Source: Candidatus Nitrosocosmicus sp. (GTDB lineage: Archaea; Thermoproteota; Nitrososphaeria; Nitrososphaerales; Nitrososphaeraceae). From it: a DNA stretch of 35,315 nt. Where the stretch lies: the NCBI GenBank assembly GCA_031177355.1, contig JAPSGR010000020.1, forward strand, positions 1 through 35,315, read 5' to 3'. The position numbers and the translations under genes were made by a program. The notes beneath the pieces are model-generated. The model ran no database searches. It was given only the letters and a program-made list of their open reading frames with translations, and was not told the origin of the DNA. Positions 17,677 to 27,477 of the stretch are shown here, piece after piece (the first letter of the stretch is position 1; each line of letters opens with the position of its first letter).

Positions 17677-17934
17677 ATGTTGCAATTGATATCCATTGAA
17701 ACAAAAGAGCCAATTAATGTTGTGTCGGCCAAGAATAAAAAGATAAGACAAGACACTTTCAATACATACGAACCAAAGGGCCTTGATTTTACAAGGAGGA
17801 GGTTTTTTGAGATAATATGAAATTGGGATGTTGCAATCCTTGTGTAATATTTGTTCAAGGAAACCTCTGTAACAGGAGGTCGCGCTAAAGAATATGAAAT
17901 AAAATCGATCCCAACCAAAAATAAGTTATTATAA
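17677..17934 (+). pseudogene. Small gene with two in-frame stop codons
   Basis: From ATG 17677 one frame reads MLQLISIETKEPINVVSAKN, KKIRQDTFNTYEPKGLDFTR, RRFFEII, a TGA, NWDVAILV, a TAA, then YLFKETSVTGGRAKEYEIKS, IPTKNKLL and a final TAA. The frame never shifts over 86 codons and the composition is protein-like throughout, so this is a small basic protein inactivated by two nonsense mutations. The family is unknown. The open frame on the opposite strand is its shadow. Confidence 0.6.
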
Positions 17935-18151
17935 TATTCAAAATGTCTATCAAAGCGTTATTAAATAAAACCAATCCCCTTAATAGTGCCCTGTACGACA
18001 TACACATTTTTTTATATCATAGTAGTTACTTCTAAATGGTAAATATTTATCATAAAATGAACCTATTACAAAAAAGTGGTATACCTTTATGAAAGAAGAT
18101 AAGACAAATAGGTTAAAGAGCGCATATATCCAATATTTGAGCATCTCTTGC

Positions 18152-18158
18152 AGGTGAT
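18152..18158 (+). promoter_or_regulatory. Shine-Dalgarno site of the CxxC microprotein gene
   Basis: AGGTGAT sits 8 bases before the ATG at 18167 and is fully complementary to the usual archaeal 16S rRNA tail. Such sites are rare in this window, so it fixes this start. Confidence 0.7.
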
Positions 18159-18166
18159 AATAACAT

Positions 18167-18331
18167 ATGAAGATAACAGATGAAATGTTAAAGGCCAGAG
18201 ACAAGAATGGCAATCTAGTTAATTTTATATTTTGTAGTAAATGTGTTAAATTCTATGACCTTGATGGTTGTAAAGATGGGGATGAATTTTGTTGTCAATC
18301 TTGTGGAACTGGTAAGTATTTGATTGGATAA
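18167..18331 (+). CDS. Zinc-ribbon microprotein, 54 aa
   Basis: Translation gives MKITDEMLKARDKNGNLVNF, then IFCSKCVKFYDLDGCKDGDE and FCCQSCGTGKYLIG. C23/C26 and C43/C46 form two CxxC knuckles about 16 residues apart, a standard zinc ribbon; C35 and C42 are extra. The Shine-Dalgarno site at 18152 suggests translation of a leadered message, unlike most neighbours. No operon partner is seen: the response regulator lies convergent 129 bases downstream. Function unknown; possibly a nucleic-acid or protein-contact module. Confidence 0.75.
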   Translation: MKITDEMLKARDKNGNLVNFIFCSKCVKFYDLDGCKDGDEFCCQSCGTGKYLIG

Positions 18332-18460
18332 TCATTTATATCATTAGTGACTGTCACAAGACGTGACGGTTCTATCTACGGTCATTATGTAAATAAAGGG
18401 ATAGGGTGCGCATTTATCATCGTACGCCCCAAAATAGTCTCAGGTAGTGATTTTTTTGTG

Positions 18461-18856
18461 TCATTGGGTAGTTACGTTGGAATAACATAATTCATTTACG
18501 CGTCTTAGTAATTCTTTTAGATTTACAGGCTTACGCAACACCTCTGATATGCGTGCTTGTTTAAAATCATCACTATTGAGATATTCGTCATCAAAAAATC
18601 CAGTAATAAGGAGAATTTTTACAGATAAGCTGTTCTTTCTAATTCTATTTGCAAGATCTATACCGTTCAGGTTAGGCATTTTTAAATCTGCAATTACTAA
18701 CCAATAATCTTGAGGATTATCCTTAAATTGCTCTAAAGCTAATATAGGGTCAGAAAAAGACACAGAATTATAACCAGACCCTTTTAGCAACTCTCTAAAA
18801 AGACGTGCTAGTTCTTCATCATCGTCCACCACCATGACTGTTGGGGGTGTCGACAT
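18461..18856 (-). CDS. Stand-alone response-regulator receiver domain, 131 aa
   Basis: A CheY-type receiver that is phosphorylated by a histidine kinase. All key residues are visible: acidic pocket D11-D13, phospho-acceptor D57 in IADLKMP, T85 in LLITGF and K109 in LRKP. There is no output domain; the C-terminal helix ends about 10 residues after the fold. No kinase gene is in the window, so the partner is elsewhere. Start is ATG 18856 with a TATA-like element 20-30 bases upstream. Orphan receivers of this kind are common in soil thaumarchaea, where they may act through protein contacts. Confidence 0.92.
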   Translation of the reverse strand: MSTPPTVMVVDDDEELARLFRELLKGSGYNSVSFSDPILALEQFKDNPQDYWLVIADLKMPNLNGIDLANRIRKNSLSVKILLITGFFDDEYLNSDDFKQARISEVLRKPVNLKELLRRVNELCYSNVTTQ

Positions 18857-18900
18857 AATCTATGATTGTAACCATAGTATTTAAGAATAACAACTGTTTG

Positions 18901-19032
18901 CTAATTGATTGGGTTAATCTCTGTTGTGTATAGTTTATCAACATCATTTTTGATTTTGTATGTTAATTCGTTTACTGCTAATAGTGATAATAAAAGACCT
19001 GATATGACTATTACCCTGAAATAAAGATACAA
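18901..19032 (-). CDS. Possible single-span membrane microprotein, 43 aa
   Basis: From TTG 19032 the frame reads MYLYFRVIVISGLLLSLLAV, then NELTYKIKNDVDKLYTTEIN and PIN. Residues 3-20 form one membrane segment followed by a charged amphipathic tail. A TATA-like TATATCTATATG lies just upstream, slightly close to the start. It ends 44 bases before the receiver gene in the same direction, so it may share a role with it. The call rests only on composition. Confidence 0.35.
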   Translation of the reverse strand: MYLYFRVIVISGLLLSLLAVNELTYKIKNDVDKLYTTEINPIN

Positions 19033-19919
19033 CTCAAATTCATATAGATATACTCTAGTTGAAATCTTGTTTTAAGAATTCTTTGGGATTTTACAAAATT
19101 AATGGAACTTTAGAAAATCAATGTGTAATAATGTTTTCAGATATCCAAGTTATAATATATTACAATATCCCTGCAGTGAATGGTACCACTTTAATATGCT
19201 ATGAGCAAGTCATTATAAATTGCCAACACAAGTCAATTGATAATCAGTTGCCCAAAAATGTTTTTCTTAATTATGTAACCACCAAATACAATAATAAGTT
19301 AAATTGAGAATACATAATATTATCTGTCAATAACTAAAAATTTGTGCAATTTTATGCATATCAGTCTATTCTACATCTATTGAATAATTTTTTTACAGTG
19401 ATATTGTGACTGCTACCCTTAAGAGATCTCCGAACCTTACCATAATGACCTTTAAAAAGGATTTTCTTTATCTATTTATATATCAATTATTCGATAGTAG
19501 ATTGCATCAAGCCTTGAACCATATCCAAAGATATTAAAACTGTTCCTATAGACCACATTTCGTAAATCAAATATAGAACACAAATAGAATTCGATTTTGG
19601 TATAATTGTCATATTTATAATGAAAGAAACCAGAACGTAACGCTAACCCTAAATTTTGATGCCTACAAGATAAAGATTTTGTTTAACTATTAAATTTACT
19701 CAGTCGTTAATCTAATGACCATTCTCTATTTTCCTTATTCTTTCTAATGTCTGTTCCCTCTTTCGTTTAATTTCTTTGGGTTACATTAAGTTCAATCAGG
19801 TTTTATTTTAATAGTTGGCTTTTAAATGATTTATTAACTACACAACATATTTAAAATATAATTTATTCAGAGCATGTGTCTATCTATGCCTATTAAGGTT
19901 TGATATTTGAATAATTGTA
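19033..19919. other. Long intergenic region with low-confidence small frames
   Basis: The best frame is minus-strand 19487-19612, 41 codons from an ATG: MTIIPKSNSICVLYLIYEMW, then SIGTVLISLDMVQGLMQSTI and E. It could be a microprotein or a gene tail, but its TATA-like sequence is too close to the ATG. A plus-strand 82-codon frame from TTG 19059 is odd in composition and not called. No RNA gene is seen. Confidence 0.35.
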
Positions 19920-20738
19920 TTGTCAAATGAAAAAAATACTCAATTTATTGGCCATACGAAAAGACTCGAAAATCGCATTGCCATTGTTACAGGATCTGAT
20001 TCTGGCATAGGTCAAGCTATAGCTATTGCATTTGCAAAAGAAGGTGCGGATATAGTGATAACAAAACATAAAGATTCAAAGGGCATAGAAGAAACTAGAA
20101 AAGCCATACAAAATGCTGGACAACAAGTAATAATTGTCGAACTTGATCAAAAGAATTTGTCTGATATAGAAAAGGTCTATAAGGAGACAAAAGAAAAACT
20201 TGGGGTTCCCACAATTCTGGTAAATAACGCCGCAACAGATAGTACTGGAAAGCAAGTAAAGGATATGTCTATTGAAGAATGGGATGAAAAAATACGCACC
20301 AATTTATACGGACCATTTTATTTCTGCAAAAACTTCATAAAGCAATTAGAATTGTCTGACGAAAAGAGCAATGCATCAATTATAAACATAACAAGTGTAC
20401 ATCAGGAAATCCCTAGAGTTGGAGCATCAGATTATTGCGCTGCAAAAGGCGCTCTAAGAAATCTTACTTACTGTATAGCGTTGGAGGTAGCGGAAAAAAA
20501 CATTACAGTAAATAATATTGCTCCAGGAATGGTTTTAACTCCGATGAATCAGGAAGCGATAGACAATCCCAAGGTAAAACAGGAGCAGGTGCAGTCGATT
20601 CCAATAAAGAGAGCAGGAGAGCCAAACGAAATTGCGCATGCTGCAGTATTTCTAGCTTCTGATGATGCTAGGTACATTCATGGCACGACCTTATTTATCG
20701 ACGGAGGGTTAATGCTTTATCAGGGACAAGGTGCTTAA
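19920..20738 (+). CDS. Short-chain dehydrogenase/reductase (SDR), 272 aa
   Basis: A classical SDR with a Rossmann fold. The cofactor motif TGSDSGIG is at 24-31, NNAA at 102-105, and the catalytic tetrad is N128, S159, Y172 and K176 (YCAAK). The C-terminal IDGG near 260 is also typical. The residues after the second strand (TKHKDS) are basic, hinting at NADPH. It resembles glucose-1-dehydrogenase-like or 3-ketoacyl-ACP-reductase-like SDRs, but the substrate cannot be assigned. Start is TTG 19920, giving an N-terminal extension of about 15 residues before the fold. Monocistronic. Confidence 0.9.
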   Translation: MSNEKNTQFIGHTKRLENRIAIVTGSDSGIGQAIAIAFAKEGADIVITKHKDSKGIEETRKAIQNAGQQVIIVELDQKNLSDIEKVYKETKEKLGVPTILVNNAATDSTGKQVKDMSIEEWDEKIRTNLYGPFYFCKNFIKQLELSDEKSNASIINITSVHQEIPRVGASDYCAAKGALRNLTYCIALEVAEKNITVNNIAPGMVLTPMNQEAIDNPKVKQEQVQSIPIKRAGEPNEIAHAAVFLASDDARYIHGTTLFIDGGLMLYQGQGA

Positions 20739-20848
20739 TTATAACTTTTTACCTGGATTTACCGTTATTATATTACTATGGTTAAATATTTTCTGTAACC
20801 TTGTAGAATTCACACCAATTACATAGATCGATAGAATCGTATAACAAT

Positions 20849-20992
20849 ATGAAAACTAATAGCCATCCCGACCAAAACATCTTTGAACGTATAAAGATTA
20901 CGGACGTGAATAAAGATCATTTAAATTTAATTTATTTTAATTTGGTAGACCGTTCTTCATATAAAAGTAAGTTACCTGATTATAATTTATAA
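20849..20992 (+). CDS. Possible small soluble protein, 47 aa
   Basis: ATG 20849 opens a frame reading MKTNSHPDQNIFERIKITDV, then NKDHLNLIYFNLVDRSSYKS and KLPDYNL. Composition is protein-like, hydrophilic, without cysteines. It lies between the SDR and DUF4185 genes in the same direction. There is no clear promoter and no known family, so this is a low-confidence call; a gene fragment is equally possible. Confidence 0.3.
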   Translation: MKTNSHPDQNIFERIKITDVNKDHLNLIYFNLVDRSSYKSKLPDYNL

Positions 20993-21088
20993 TTTATAAC
21001 GTTGGTTACCCGTCATTTACGTTGGACTGTAAGTGATTCTCTTATAAATACTATTATTTGCAATATTTGAATAGGTCAAAGAAAATTA

Positions 21089-23209
21089 ATGCTTAGTGAG
21101 AAATTTGAACTAAAGAAAACCTTTGCTGAAAGTTATAATCCTTTATGTATTGGGAATCCTGGGCCTCCAAAATTGAATGGTACTTGTAAAGTAATTCAGC
21201 TAACGGGAGATACCGATAGGGAACGAAATTGCAAAACAAATAATCAAACAGCCAGCAGATACAAAATATATGGAACTGATTTAGGAGTCTCTTTTCCTTA
21301 TGATGGAAAATTATATTTCCTTTTCGGAGATACTACTAGACGGGGACCAGAAGAAGGTCTTCCGCAGACAGCTTTACCTGGCACGCATTTTAATGAGGAT
21401 GAAACTGATTATGATGCGATTGCATATTCTACAAGTGAGAGTGCCCAACTAGGAATATCATTGACATTTAATTCATCGCCGCCAATAGTAGATAATATTT
21501 CCCAATTAACTGCAGAACATCCAATTGAAGGTCTTGGTATTGGTAATGAAATGTATGTTTATTTTACAACTGATATGTATAAAGAGAAAAGAATTATGCC
21601 TACACGCACAGTATTGGCAAGGTCGGTAGATGGAGGATACTCATTTGGAAATTCATTATATACTCTATCAACCAATAAATTTATTCACGTTTCGGTTCAA
21701 ATAATTGAAAATAATAAAATAAATGGCTTACCAAAAAAAACTGGATATGGATTACTAATATGGGGAACAGGAAAATATAGACAAAGTGATCTTTACTTGG
21801 CCTATATGCCATTAGAGGATCTTGCGACTAGATCTTCGATCTTTTACTTTGCTGGATTTCAAGAAAATTCTAACGAACCTGATTGGAAATTAGATGAGGT
21901 TCATGCCAAAGAATTATTTTCGGCTGGATGTATAGGAGAACTTTCCATAAGATGGAATTATTTTTTAGACAAATGGGTTATGCTATACAATTGTGATCTT
22001 TGTAACCTGAGTGGAATAGTTGTTAAAACTGCTGATAAACCGTGGGGTCCATGGTCTCCTTCAAAAATCGTGTTTGAAAATTCAGATGCATATGGACATT
22101 TTATTCATAAGCCTGGGTTTGATAAACTCCATGATAAAGACCGTGATCATGAGACTAATCCATTTGATATAGGATATGCTTATGGTCCTTATCAAATTGC
22201 TCCTTATGCTTCTGGTATTCGAGGACGCTATACAAAAATTTACTATACATTATCCACATGGAATCCTTATCAGGTTGTCCAGATGTCATCAATTCTTCTC
22301 AGTGAACAGGAGGAGAGAAATCCTTTGCCTTATGCATCTACTGTATTTGATAGAAATGATAGGAAGTTTGCCTATGTATCTGTTTTGATAACCCATTTGG
22401 CCAAAACAAAAAAAATTACTTTTGATGACGTCATAGATAAAAGCATCTTTATCGCAGATCAAATAGAATGGGCTCAGTTTCATGATTATAGACAATTACG
22501 TTCTGCATTGAAAAAGAAATTTGACACATTATTTACTAATTTGGTTTCTGTAGGGGATAAGGCCGAAGCATTTGCTGCCATTGCTTCAGCAGTTCTTCGA
22601 TTATCATTTGATTATGAATCATTTAGAAATACAGTAAATATAGAGGTGTATAGAAAGTGGGCTTTACGACTTATTACTAGCGGAAAAAAACACCTTTTAG
22701 TAGAGGAAATAAATAGATATATAGATTCGAGAGGATTTTTACCTGACCATAATTATTTATGTTATGCATATGATTATAATGATCCAAATGAATTTAAATA
22801 TGCACGGCTATGTGTTTTAAAAGATAAACTATTATCTGGTAAATCAAATAACAAAATGGAATTTGAATGTGATTTTTCAACAACTATTTCATACATTACA
22901 TGGGCTCGTTTTAGGCATAAGTCAGAGTTACAAATGGACTTGATGACAAAATTTAAAGAAATGTTTAATTCATTTTCAAATAAGTCTGATATAATCCAGG
23001 CATATAGTCAAATTGTAAAAACAATAAAAGACTTATCTTCTAACAATAAATTGATCGAACCTGTTTCTGATTATTACAACTGGGCATCAGATATTGCTCA
23101 AAGTCACAACTTGGACTTGATTATCAATAATCTATCTAATTATATTTATGATGAAGAATTCCTTGTTTTTTGTCCATCTAACAATATTCCTAATCAAAGG
23201 AGATCATAG
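21089..23209 (+). CDS. DUF4185-like beta-propeller protein with an unknown helical C-terminal domain, 706 aa
   Basis: Residues about 35-410 resemble DUF4185, a five-bladed-propeller family related to glycosidases: TGDTDRERN (39-47), YGTDLGVSFPYDGKLYFLFG then DT (61-82), an Asp-box-like SVDGGYSFGN (179-188), a WGTGKYR motif, and YAYGPYQIAPY late in the domain. Residues about 430-706 are predicted mostly helical, polar, with two tyrosine-rich stretches, and match nothing I recognise. There is no signal peptide, so it is probably cytoplasmic, which is unusual for a carbohydrate-active propeller. Start is ATG 21089. Enzymatic activity is unproven for DUF4185 in this lineage. Confidence 0.75.
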   Translation: MLSEKFELKKTFAESYNPLCIGNPGPPKLNGTCKVIQLTGDTDRERNCKTNNQTASRYKIYGTDLGVSFPYDGKLYFLFGDTTRRGPEEGLPQTALPGTHFNEDETDYDAIAYSTSESAQLGISLTFNSSPPIVDNISQLTAEHPIEGLGIGNEMYVYFTTDMYKEKRIMPTRTVLARSVDGGYSFGNSLYTLSTNKFIHVSVQIIENNKINGLPKKTGYGLLIWGTGKYRQSDLYLAYMPLEDLATRSSIFYFAGFQENSNEPDWKLDEVHAKELFSAGCIGELSIRWNYFLDKWVMLYNCDLCNLSGIVVKTADKPWGPWSPSKIVFENSDAYGHFIHKPGFDKLHDKDRDHETNPFDIGYAYGPYQIAPYASGIRGRYTKIYYTLSTWNPYQVVQMSSILLSEQEERNPLPYASTVFDRNDRKFAYVSVLITHLAKTKKITFDDVIDKSIFIADQIEWAQFHDYRQLRSALKKKFDTLFTNLVSVGDKAEAFAAIASAVLRLSFDYESFRNTVNIEVYRKWALRLITSGKKHLLVEEINRYIDSRGFLPDHNYLCYAYDYNDPNEFKYARLCVLKDKLLSGKSNNKMEFECDFSTTISYITWARFRHKSELQMDLMTKFKEMFNSFSNKSDIIQAYSQIVKTIKDLSSNNKLIEPVSDYYNWASDIAQSHNLDLIINNLSNYIYDEEFLVFCPSNNIPNQRRS

Positions 23210-23616
23210 AATTATTTAGTATTGCAATAAAGATTTTTTTATATCCTCTAGGGTAGTATTACGTTTAATTTGGGATAATTCTGAATGCAGAATAGTCCTA
23301 TCAATAGAAAAATATAAACCTGCTGTTTATTATTTCAATAGAAAGATTACTCTGCCCACTATAATTTTTATTGGTTAATATAATCAAATTGGATAACAAG
23401 GTTTTTGTTTGTCTATTGCATTTGAATCTTGCTGCTAGCGGAACATTATTCTTTGTATGGAGTATTTTTACAACATTGATAGTATTGTAAAATATAAATC
23501 TAGATTCGCTGTGACCTTTGATATGAATTTTTATAATATGCCCATAAGAATTTGAACCTGTGAACGGAGCTATAGAATAAGAAGCGTCTAGTATAATTGG
23601 TTATTTAAAATACGTT
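23210..23616. other. Intergenic
   Basis: No supportable gene. A tRNA-like T-loop string near 23551 was examined and rejected. Confidence 0.4.
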
Positions 23617-24169
23617 TTAACTGTCACATTGTAAATTTCCTTTTTTATACGTTTTGTTTATGTATGATTGGTATTCTCCGACTGTACTTTTGAGATATTC
23701 CAAATCTCCTGTTGAATTTGCATCAAGGAATGCAGTACCCAGTCTTTGGGTTGTGTTGCCCATTATATTTGCTCTATCCTTAAAGGAACAACTAGAGCTA
23801 CCATTATGAGAAACAAATAGTGCTCTACTAAATAATAGAACTAATACCATCTTCTCTCGGGTTTATAATGGCATCACCTGTAGTAGCTATTTCCATACCG
23901 TTTAAAGTTCCTTTACCTGCGAATGAATGTGGTTTATTATTAGACATTGCATTGTCTTCGTTATCTATACCCTGATTTGAGGACACCTTATATATTTCTG
24001 TATAAATTGGCCTGTCTGATGTTAGAATGACATTTGAGTGATGTCTACACTTATAAGATTGTTTTTTTTCTGTTGTTGGGTATAAACTATATTTGCAGAA
24101 TAAAAAAAGTTAAACAGACATTGCTAATATTATTGTTAAAATCATTTTGAAAAATAGTAATGTTTTCAT
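23617..24169 (-). pseudogene. Decayed secreted protein of a thaumarchaeal family
   Basis: From ATG 24169 comes a signal peptide (MKTLLFFKMILTIILAMSV) ended by a TAA. After a frameshift, another frame reads SFAGKGTLNGMEIATTGDAI then INPREDGISSII and two stops. After a third shift come RALFVSHNGSSSCSF, ANIMGNTTQRLGTAFLDANS and TGDLEYLKSTVGEYQSYINK before the TAA at 23617. Read together, the pieces form one continuous extracellular beta-rich domain (GTLNG start, ATGDLEYL near the end), a pattern I associate with secreted proteins of soil thaumarchaea. Only the last 77 codons remain open from an ATG. Confidence 0.6.
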
Positions 24170-24427
24170 AAATAATATCTGATAAGATAAATATGTAGTG
24201 TATTCAATATTCCTGCGATGTCTAATAGTTTGTAGGCTATAATTACCAATGATGTTAATTCCTTCGGATGACAATATTTGTCAAAAATCAAAAAGGTAGC
24301 AGTTACGTATTCATCCATGTCTATTATACTTCGCTTTGAGTACTTGGGGTAGGTTAACTTCTTTGAAAGTTTATGATGAGATCCTCAACAAGAAAAATTT
24401 TTAGAGGTTAGGGATACAAATACTATT

Positions 24428-25189
24428 ATGAGCAGGGCTGTAGACCATTTTTCTTCAACTTCAAAGGAGTATTCGTTTTCTAGACCCACATATCCAGATA
24501 TTCTTTATAAATTTTTGAGTGATGTAACACCAAACAAGGATATCGCATGGGACTGTGCCACAGGCAATGGACAGGCTGCTATAGGGATTTGCAAATACTT
24601 CAAAAATGTAATAGCAAGCGATGCAAGTAAGGGTCAGTTGAAATATCAATTCAACAGAAATAATATAAGGTATGAAATGTTCCCTGCAGAGAATCCCAAT
24701 ATACCGGATAACTCTATTGACTTGACGATTGTTGCTCAGGCTGCACATTGGTTTGACCTTGATAAGTTCTATAAAGAGGTAATCAGAATAAGTAAAAGTA
24801 ATAGTGTATTAGCTATTTGGTCATACGGTATGCATAAAATTGACAATAACATTGACAAGATTAGTGAAAAGTTAAATGTAGGTGGGGATATCCTTGGAAG
24901 GTATTGGCCCGGTGAAACGAATTATGTCAAAGAAGACTATAAAACAATTCTTTTCCCTTTCCAAGAGATCCCATCTCCAAAATTTGAGATGACCGTAAAT
25001 TGGAATCTTAATGACCTAGTTAATTATATGCAAACTTGGTCCGCAGTAAAAAGGTTTAGTATAGAAAATAAGTACAATCCACTGGATTTGGTCATGGATG
25101 ATCTAGAAAGATCGTGGGGGGAGCATGACAAACGAAAAGTTGTGAAATGGGATATCAGCATGAGAGTGGGAAAAATTCAAAGTCGGTAA
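24428..25189 (+). CDS. Class I SAM-dependent methyltransferase, 253 aa
   Basis: Transfers a methyl group from S-adenosylmethionine. Motif I is WDCATGNGQA (41-50), the acidic residue after strand 2 lies in ASDAS (63-67), and AQAAHWFD (103-110) is the motif IV region typical of trans-aconitate-methyltransferase-like and yeast Crg1/TMT1-like enzymes. The N-terminal YSFSRPTYPDILYKFL segment also fits that group. The C-terminal region with W-rich helices caps the active site. Start is ATG 24428. The substrate is unknown, perhaps a small carboxylic acid. It stands alone between two pseudogenes. Confidence 0.88.
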   Translation: MSRAVDHFSSTSKEYSFSRPTYPDILYKFLSDVTPNKDIAWDCATGNGQAAIGICKYFKNVIASDASKGQLKYQFNRNNIRYEMFPAENPNIPDNSIDLTIVAQAAHWFDLDKFYKEVIRISKSNSVLAIWSYGMHKIDNNIDKISEKLNVGGDILGRYWPGETNYVKEDYKTILFPFQEIPSPKFEMTVNWNLNDLVNYMQTWSAVKRFSIENKYNPLDLVMDDLERSWGEHDKRKVVKWDISMRVGKIQSR

Positions 25190-25414
25190 TAATCATGTAA
25201 CTGGAAAACCTAGTTGTCTTACTAGTAAAGACTTAAAATATTAATACAATTATTATAAGAAATCTTTATTATTTAATTGCATTAGGCTCTGATTAATATT
25301 TTGGAACTTAATTCTCGCACGTTAACTGTGACTTTTGATGAATTGGCAGGCAAATGTATAGATTTGAATATAGTCAATAGTTGGGGGGCCCAAAAATAAT
25401 AATAAGTATTGATA

Positions 25415-26269
25415 ATGTCGTTTATCATGCCTGTAAAAATCAGATCCCTTGAAGAAGGTGATGCAAAAATCTGTGACGGCATAGGCTTTAAAGATCATAG
25501 GACAGTCTCTTCCGCCTATGGATATCCTTCCGAATAACCCTCTGAGGAATATGCAAATTTACTAATCACAATACTTTTAAATAATTCTAACATATGGGGT
25601 ATCTTGGTGAAGATGGACGCCCAGATTCTTGGTAGCATTTTCCTTCATCACCAATAGCAGTTATTGGACCACTAACTGTCAACCCTTCTGAAGATAGTGA
25701 TGAAAGGCAGGTATTAATGGATGTTGAGATAGCTCTCGCTTACAATCAAAGTTACGACCAAATTAGGTTTGTGCAATCGCCAAGCCATATTCGTTCCTTT
25801 GTTTATATACAAAGTCAGGCTTTACTATACGCGAACCACTTTCTTTAATACCTAGAAATTTCTTAAACGAAAATCCAAATATAAAGATTCAGAGTTACGC
25901 CAAGTTGAAACCGATAAAGACGTTTTGAAGTCTAATGAAATATGTATGCAGGCGCATAAGTTAACAAGAGAGGGAGAGATGTGTCAAGGCGTTGCTATAG
26001 AAATAGAAGAGAGTGGTATAATACATGGATACTCTGCAAGATTGGGACCATTGGACCATTATGTCGCTTCTTCAAACGAAGACCTCAAAACATTGATTAT
26101 AGGAACATCCGCAATTATAGGACCGGGCTTTTTTGTACTTGCAAGAAAGAGAGAAATTGTGATGTGGTTACTCGAACAAGGCTTTATAATATAATGGCGG
26201 GCCCTTCTAATGACATTGGAATCATACGAAGAACCGATTATGCCATTTCTTCTATCTCTGGCATACTGA
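25415..26269 (+). pseudogene. Decayed GNAT-family acetyltransferase
   Basis: From ATG 25415 the frame reads MSFIMPVKIRSLEEGDAKIC and continues to a TAA at 25535. Later frames give NIWGILVKMDAQILGSIFLH, then AVIGPLTVNPSEDSDERQVL, then FTIREPLSLIPRNF, then GVAIEIEESGIIHGYSARLG and PGFFVLARKREIVMWLLEQG, and finally LESYEEPIMPFLLSLAY before a TGA at 26267. The order matches a two-domain GNAT protein: acetyl-CoA domain, then a second domain ending with an EEP-FLPSLAY-like tail. At least three stops and three frameshifts break it. The last intact part is 25925-26194. Confidence 0.75.
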
Positions 26270-26526
26270 TTCTACTAATGTTCATTATACCTTGACTTGA
26301 ACACATGTAGAGAATTTTACTTGCATAAAAAAAACAACTGGTAACAAAAACGAATTATTTCAAATCAAACCTATAATGAATAAAAGATTCAGATAGATAT
26401 GCGCTTACTTATGGTGACCGTAATAAAGTGAAGGACTTTAATAATATTGATAAGGGGTGATAAGAATAGTTTGATATTTCTTGTTTCATTGGAAATTACT
26501 TTCTTTGGCGGGTACCAAACGTGAGT

Positions 26527-26631
26527 ATGAACCTATTCAACAATATGTCGTCTGTTGAAAAAATAGGAAATAAAGTAACATGTATTATGGGGGAGAGGAG
26601 GGTGGTAGAGGATTCTTTTTTCAAAAAGTAA
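26527..26631 (+). CDS. Possible very small protein or gene tail, 34 aa
   Basis: ATG 26527 opens MNLFNNMSSVEKIGNKVTCI then MGERRVVEDSFFKK. Composition is protein-like but the frame is too short for certainty, and no TATA or Shine-Dalgarno site stands out. Confidence 0.22.
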   Translation: MNLFNNMSSVEKIGNKVTCIMGERRVVEDSFFKK

Positions 26632-27477
26632 CTCAAATTGCTATATATAAGTCGTTGTTACTGCCTCCTTTTGAATACACGTACATGGTATATGATGATA
26701 TCATCAAAAGGATTGTATTGTGTTACCAAAAAGATAACAATATTGATAAATCATCATAAGAAAGTTAAAAAATCAATAACTTGTTGCAACAACAATTGAA
26801 ATAATAACTTACATTAAGTACATAATTAAGCTTTAGAATATGACAACACCTTTTATATCCATCAATTGTATTATAACCCTATTATGTCATGATATGAATT
26901 TTTACCTACATAGACCATTATTATATGATAATTTTTATGAGATATTGCATCATAAGAAAACTCGAGTCATCCTATCTTATTGTAATATACTAGATAGAAT
27001 TTTTTACAAATCCTTTGAATAATATTGCCATCCCAAGGGTATTCCACAGGTAAAAAATACTGAGTGGTAGGAACATATTCAAGGTTGTTGTTGTTAAACC
27101 AGTGATGTTAATGGTCATTTTTAAATTTGCTCAAATAATTCTAGTCAACATTATTTATATAATGTTTATAAAAATATTTTATTGTTTGTCACACCGCCAA
27201 ACTTGGATGTTTAGAGTAGAATTTACCTTTTATGTTTAAAATCGAAAACCGAATAAATCCATTATCAATCCGATTTAATTCGTTTGATGTATTAGTACAT
27301 ACTAACACTAGAAATTTAATCCACATGGAGACTGACTGTAACCAATCTATTAGGATAGCTCAGACCTCTTTATTTCAAGATAGCATGAAAAAGAAAAAGT
27401 TAACAAAATCAAATTCAGTCCTATTCATAATGGTTAATTAACAGAGCTTAAATTGATAAAGATAAATAAGAACGAGT
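26632..27477. other. Long AT-rich intergenic region
   Basis: No supportable gene. A 14-base palindrome occurs at 26693-26706. Short open frames at 26840-27022 and 27232-27441 lack protein character and recognisable promoters. Confidence 0.45.

Noticed and set aside
17670-17918. Minus-strand 82-codon frame
   Set aside because: It is antisense to the more protein-like plus-strand frame at 17677-17934.
19059-19307. Plus-strand 82-codon frame from TTG
   Set aside because: Low-complexity AT-driven composition, no family signal or good promoter spacing; not firm enough to list as a gene.
23541-23610. tRNA-like minus-strand sequence with GGTTCAAATTC T-loop
   Set aside because: T-stem has mismatches and no 5' acceptor strand or D-arm pairs with it.
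26693-26706. Perfect palindrome TGATGATATCATCA
   Set aside because: Same chance expectation; no gene nearby to regulate.
27232-27441. Plus-strand 69-codon frame
   Set aside because: No protein-like pattern or promoter; probably a chance frame in AT-rich DNA.
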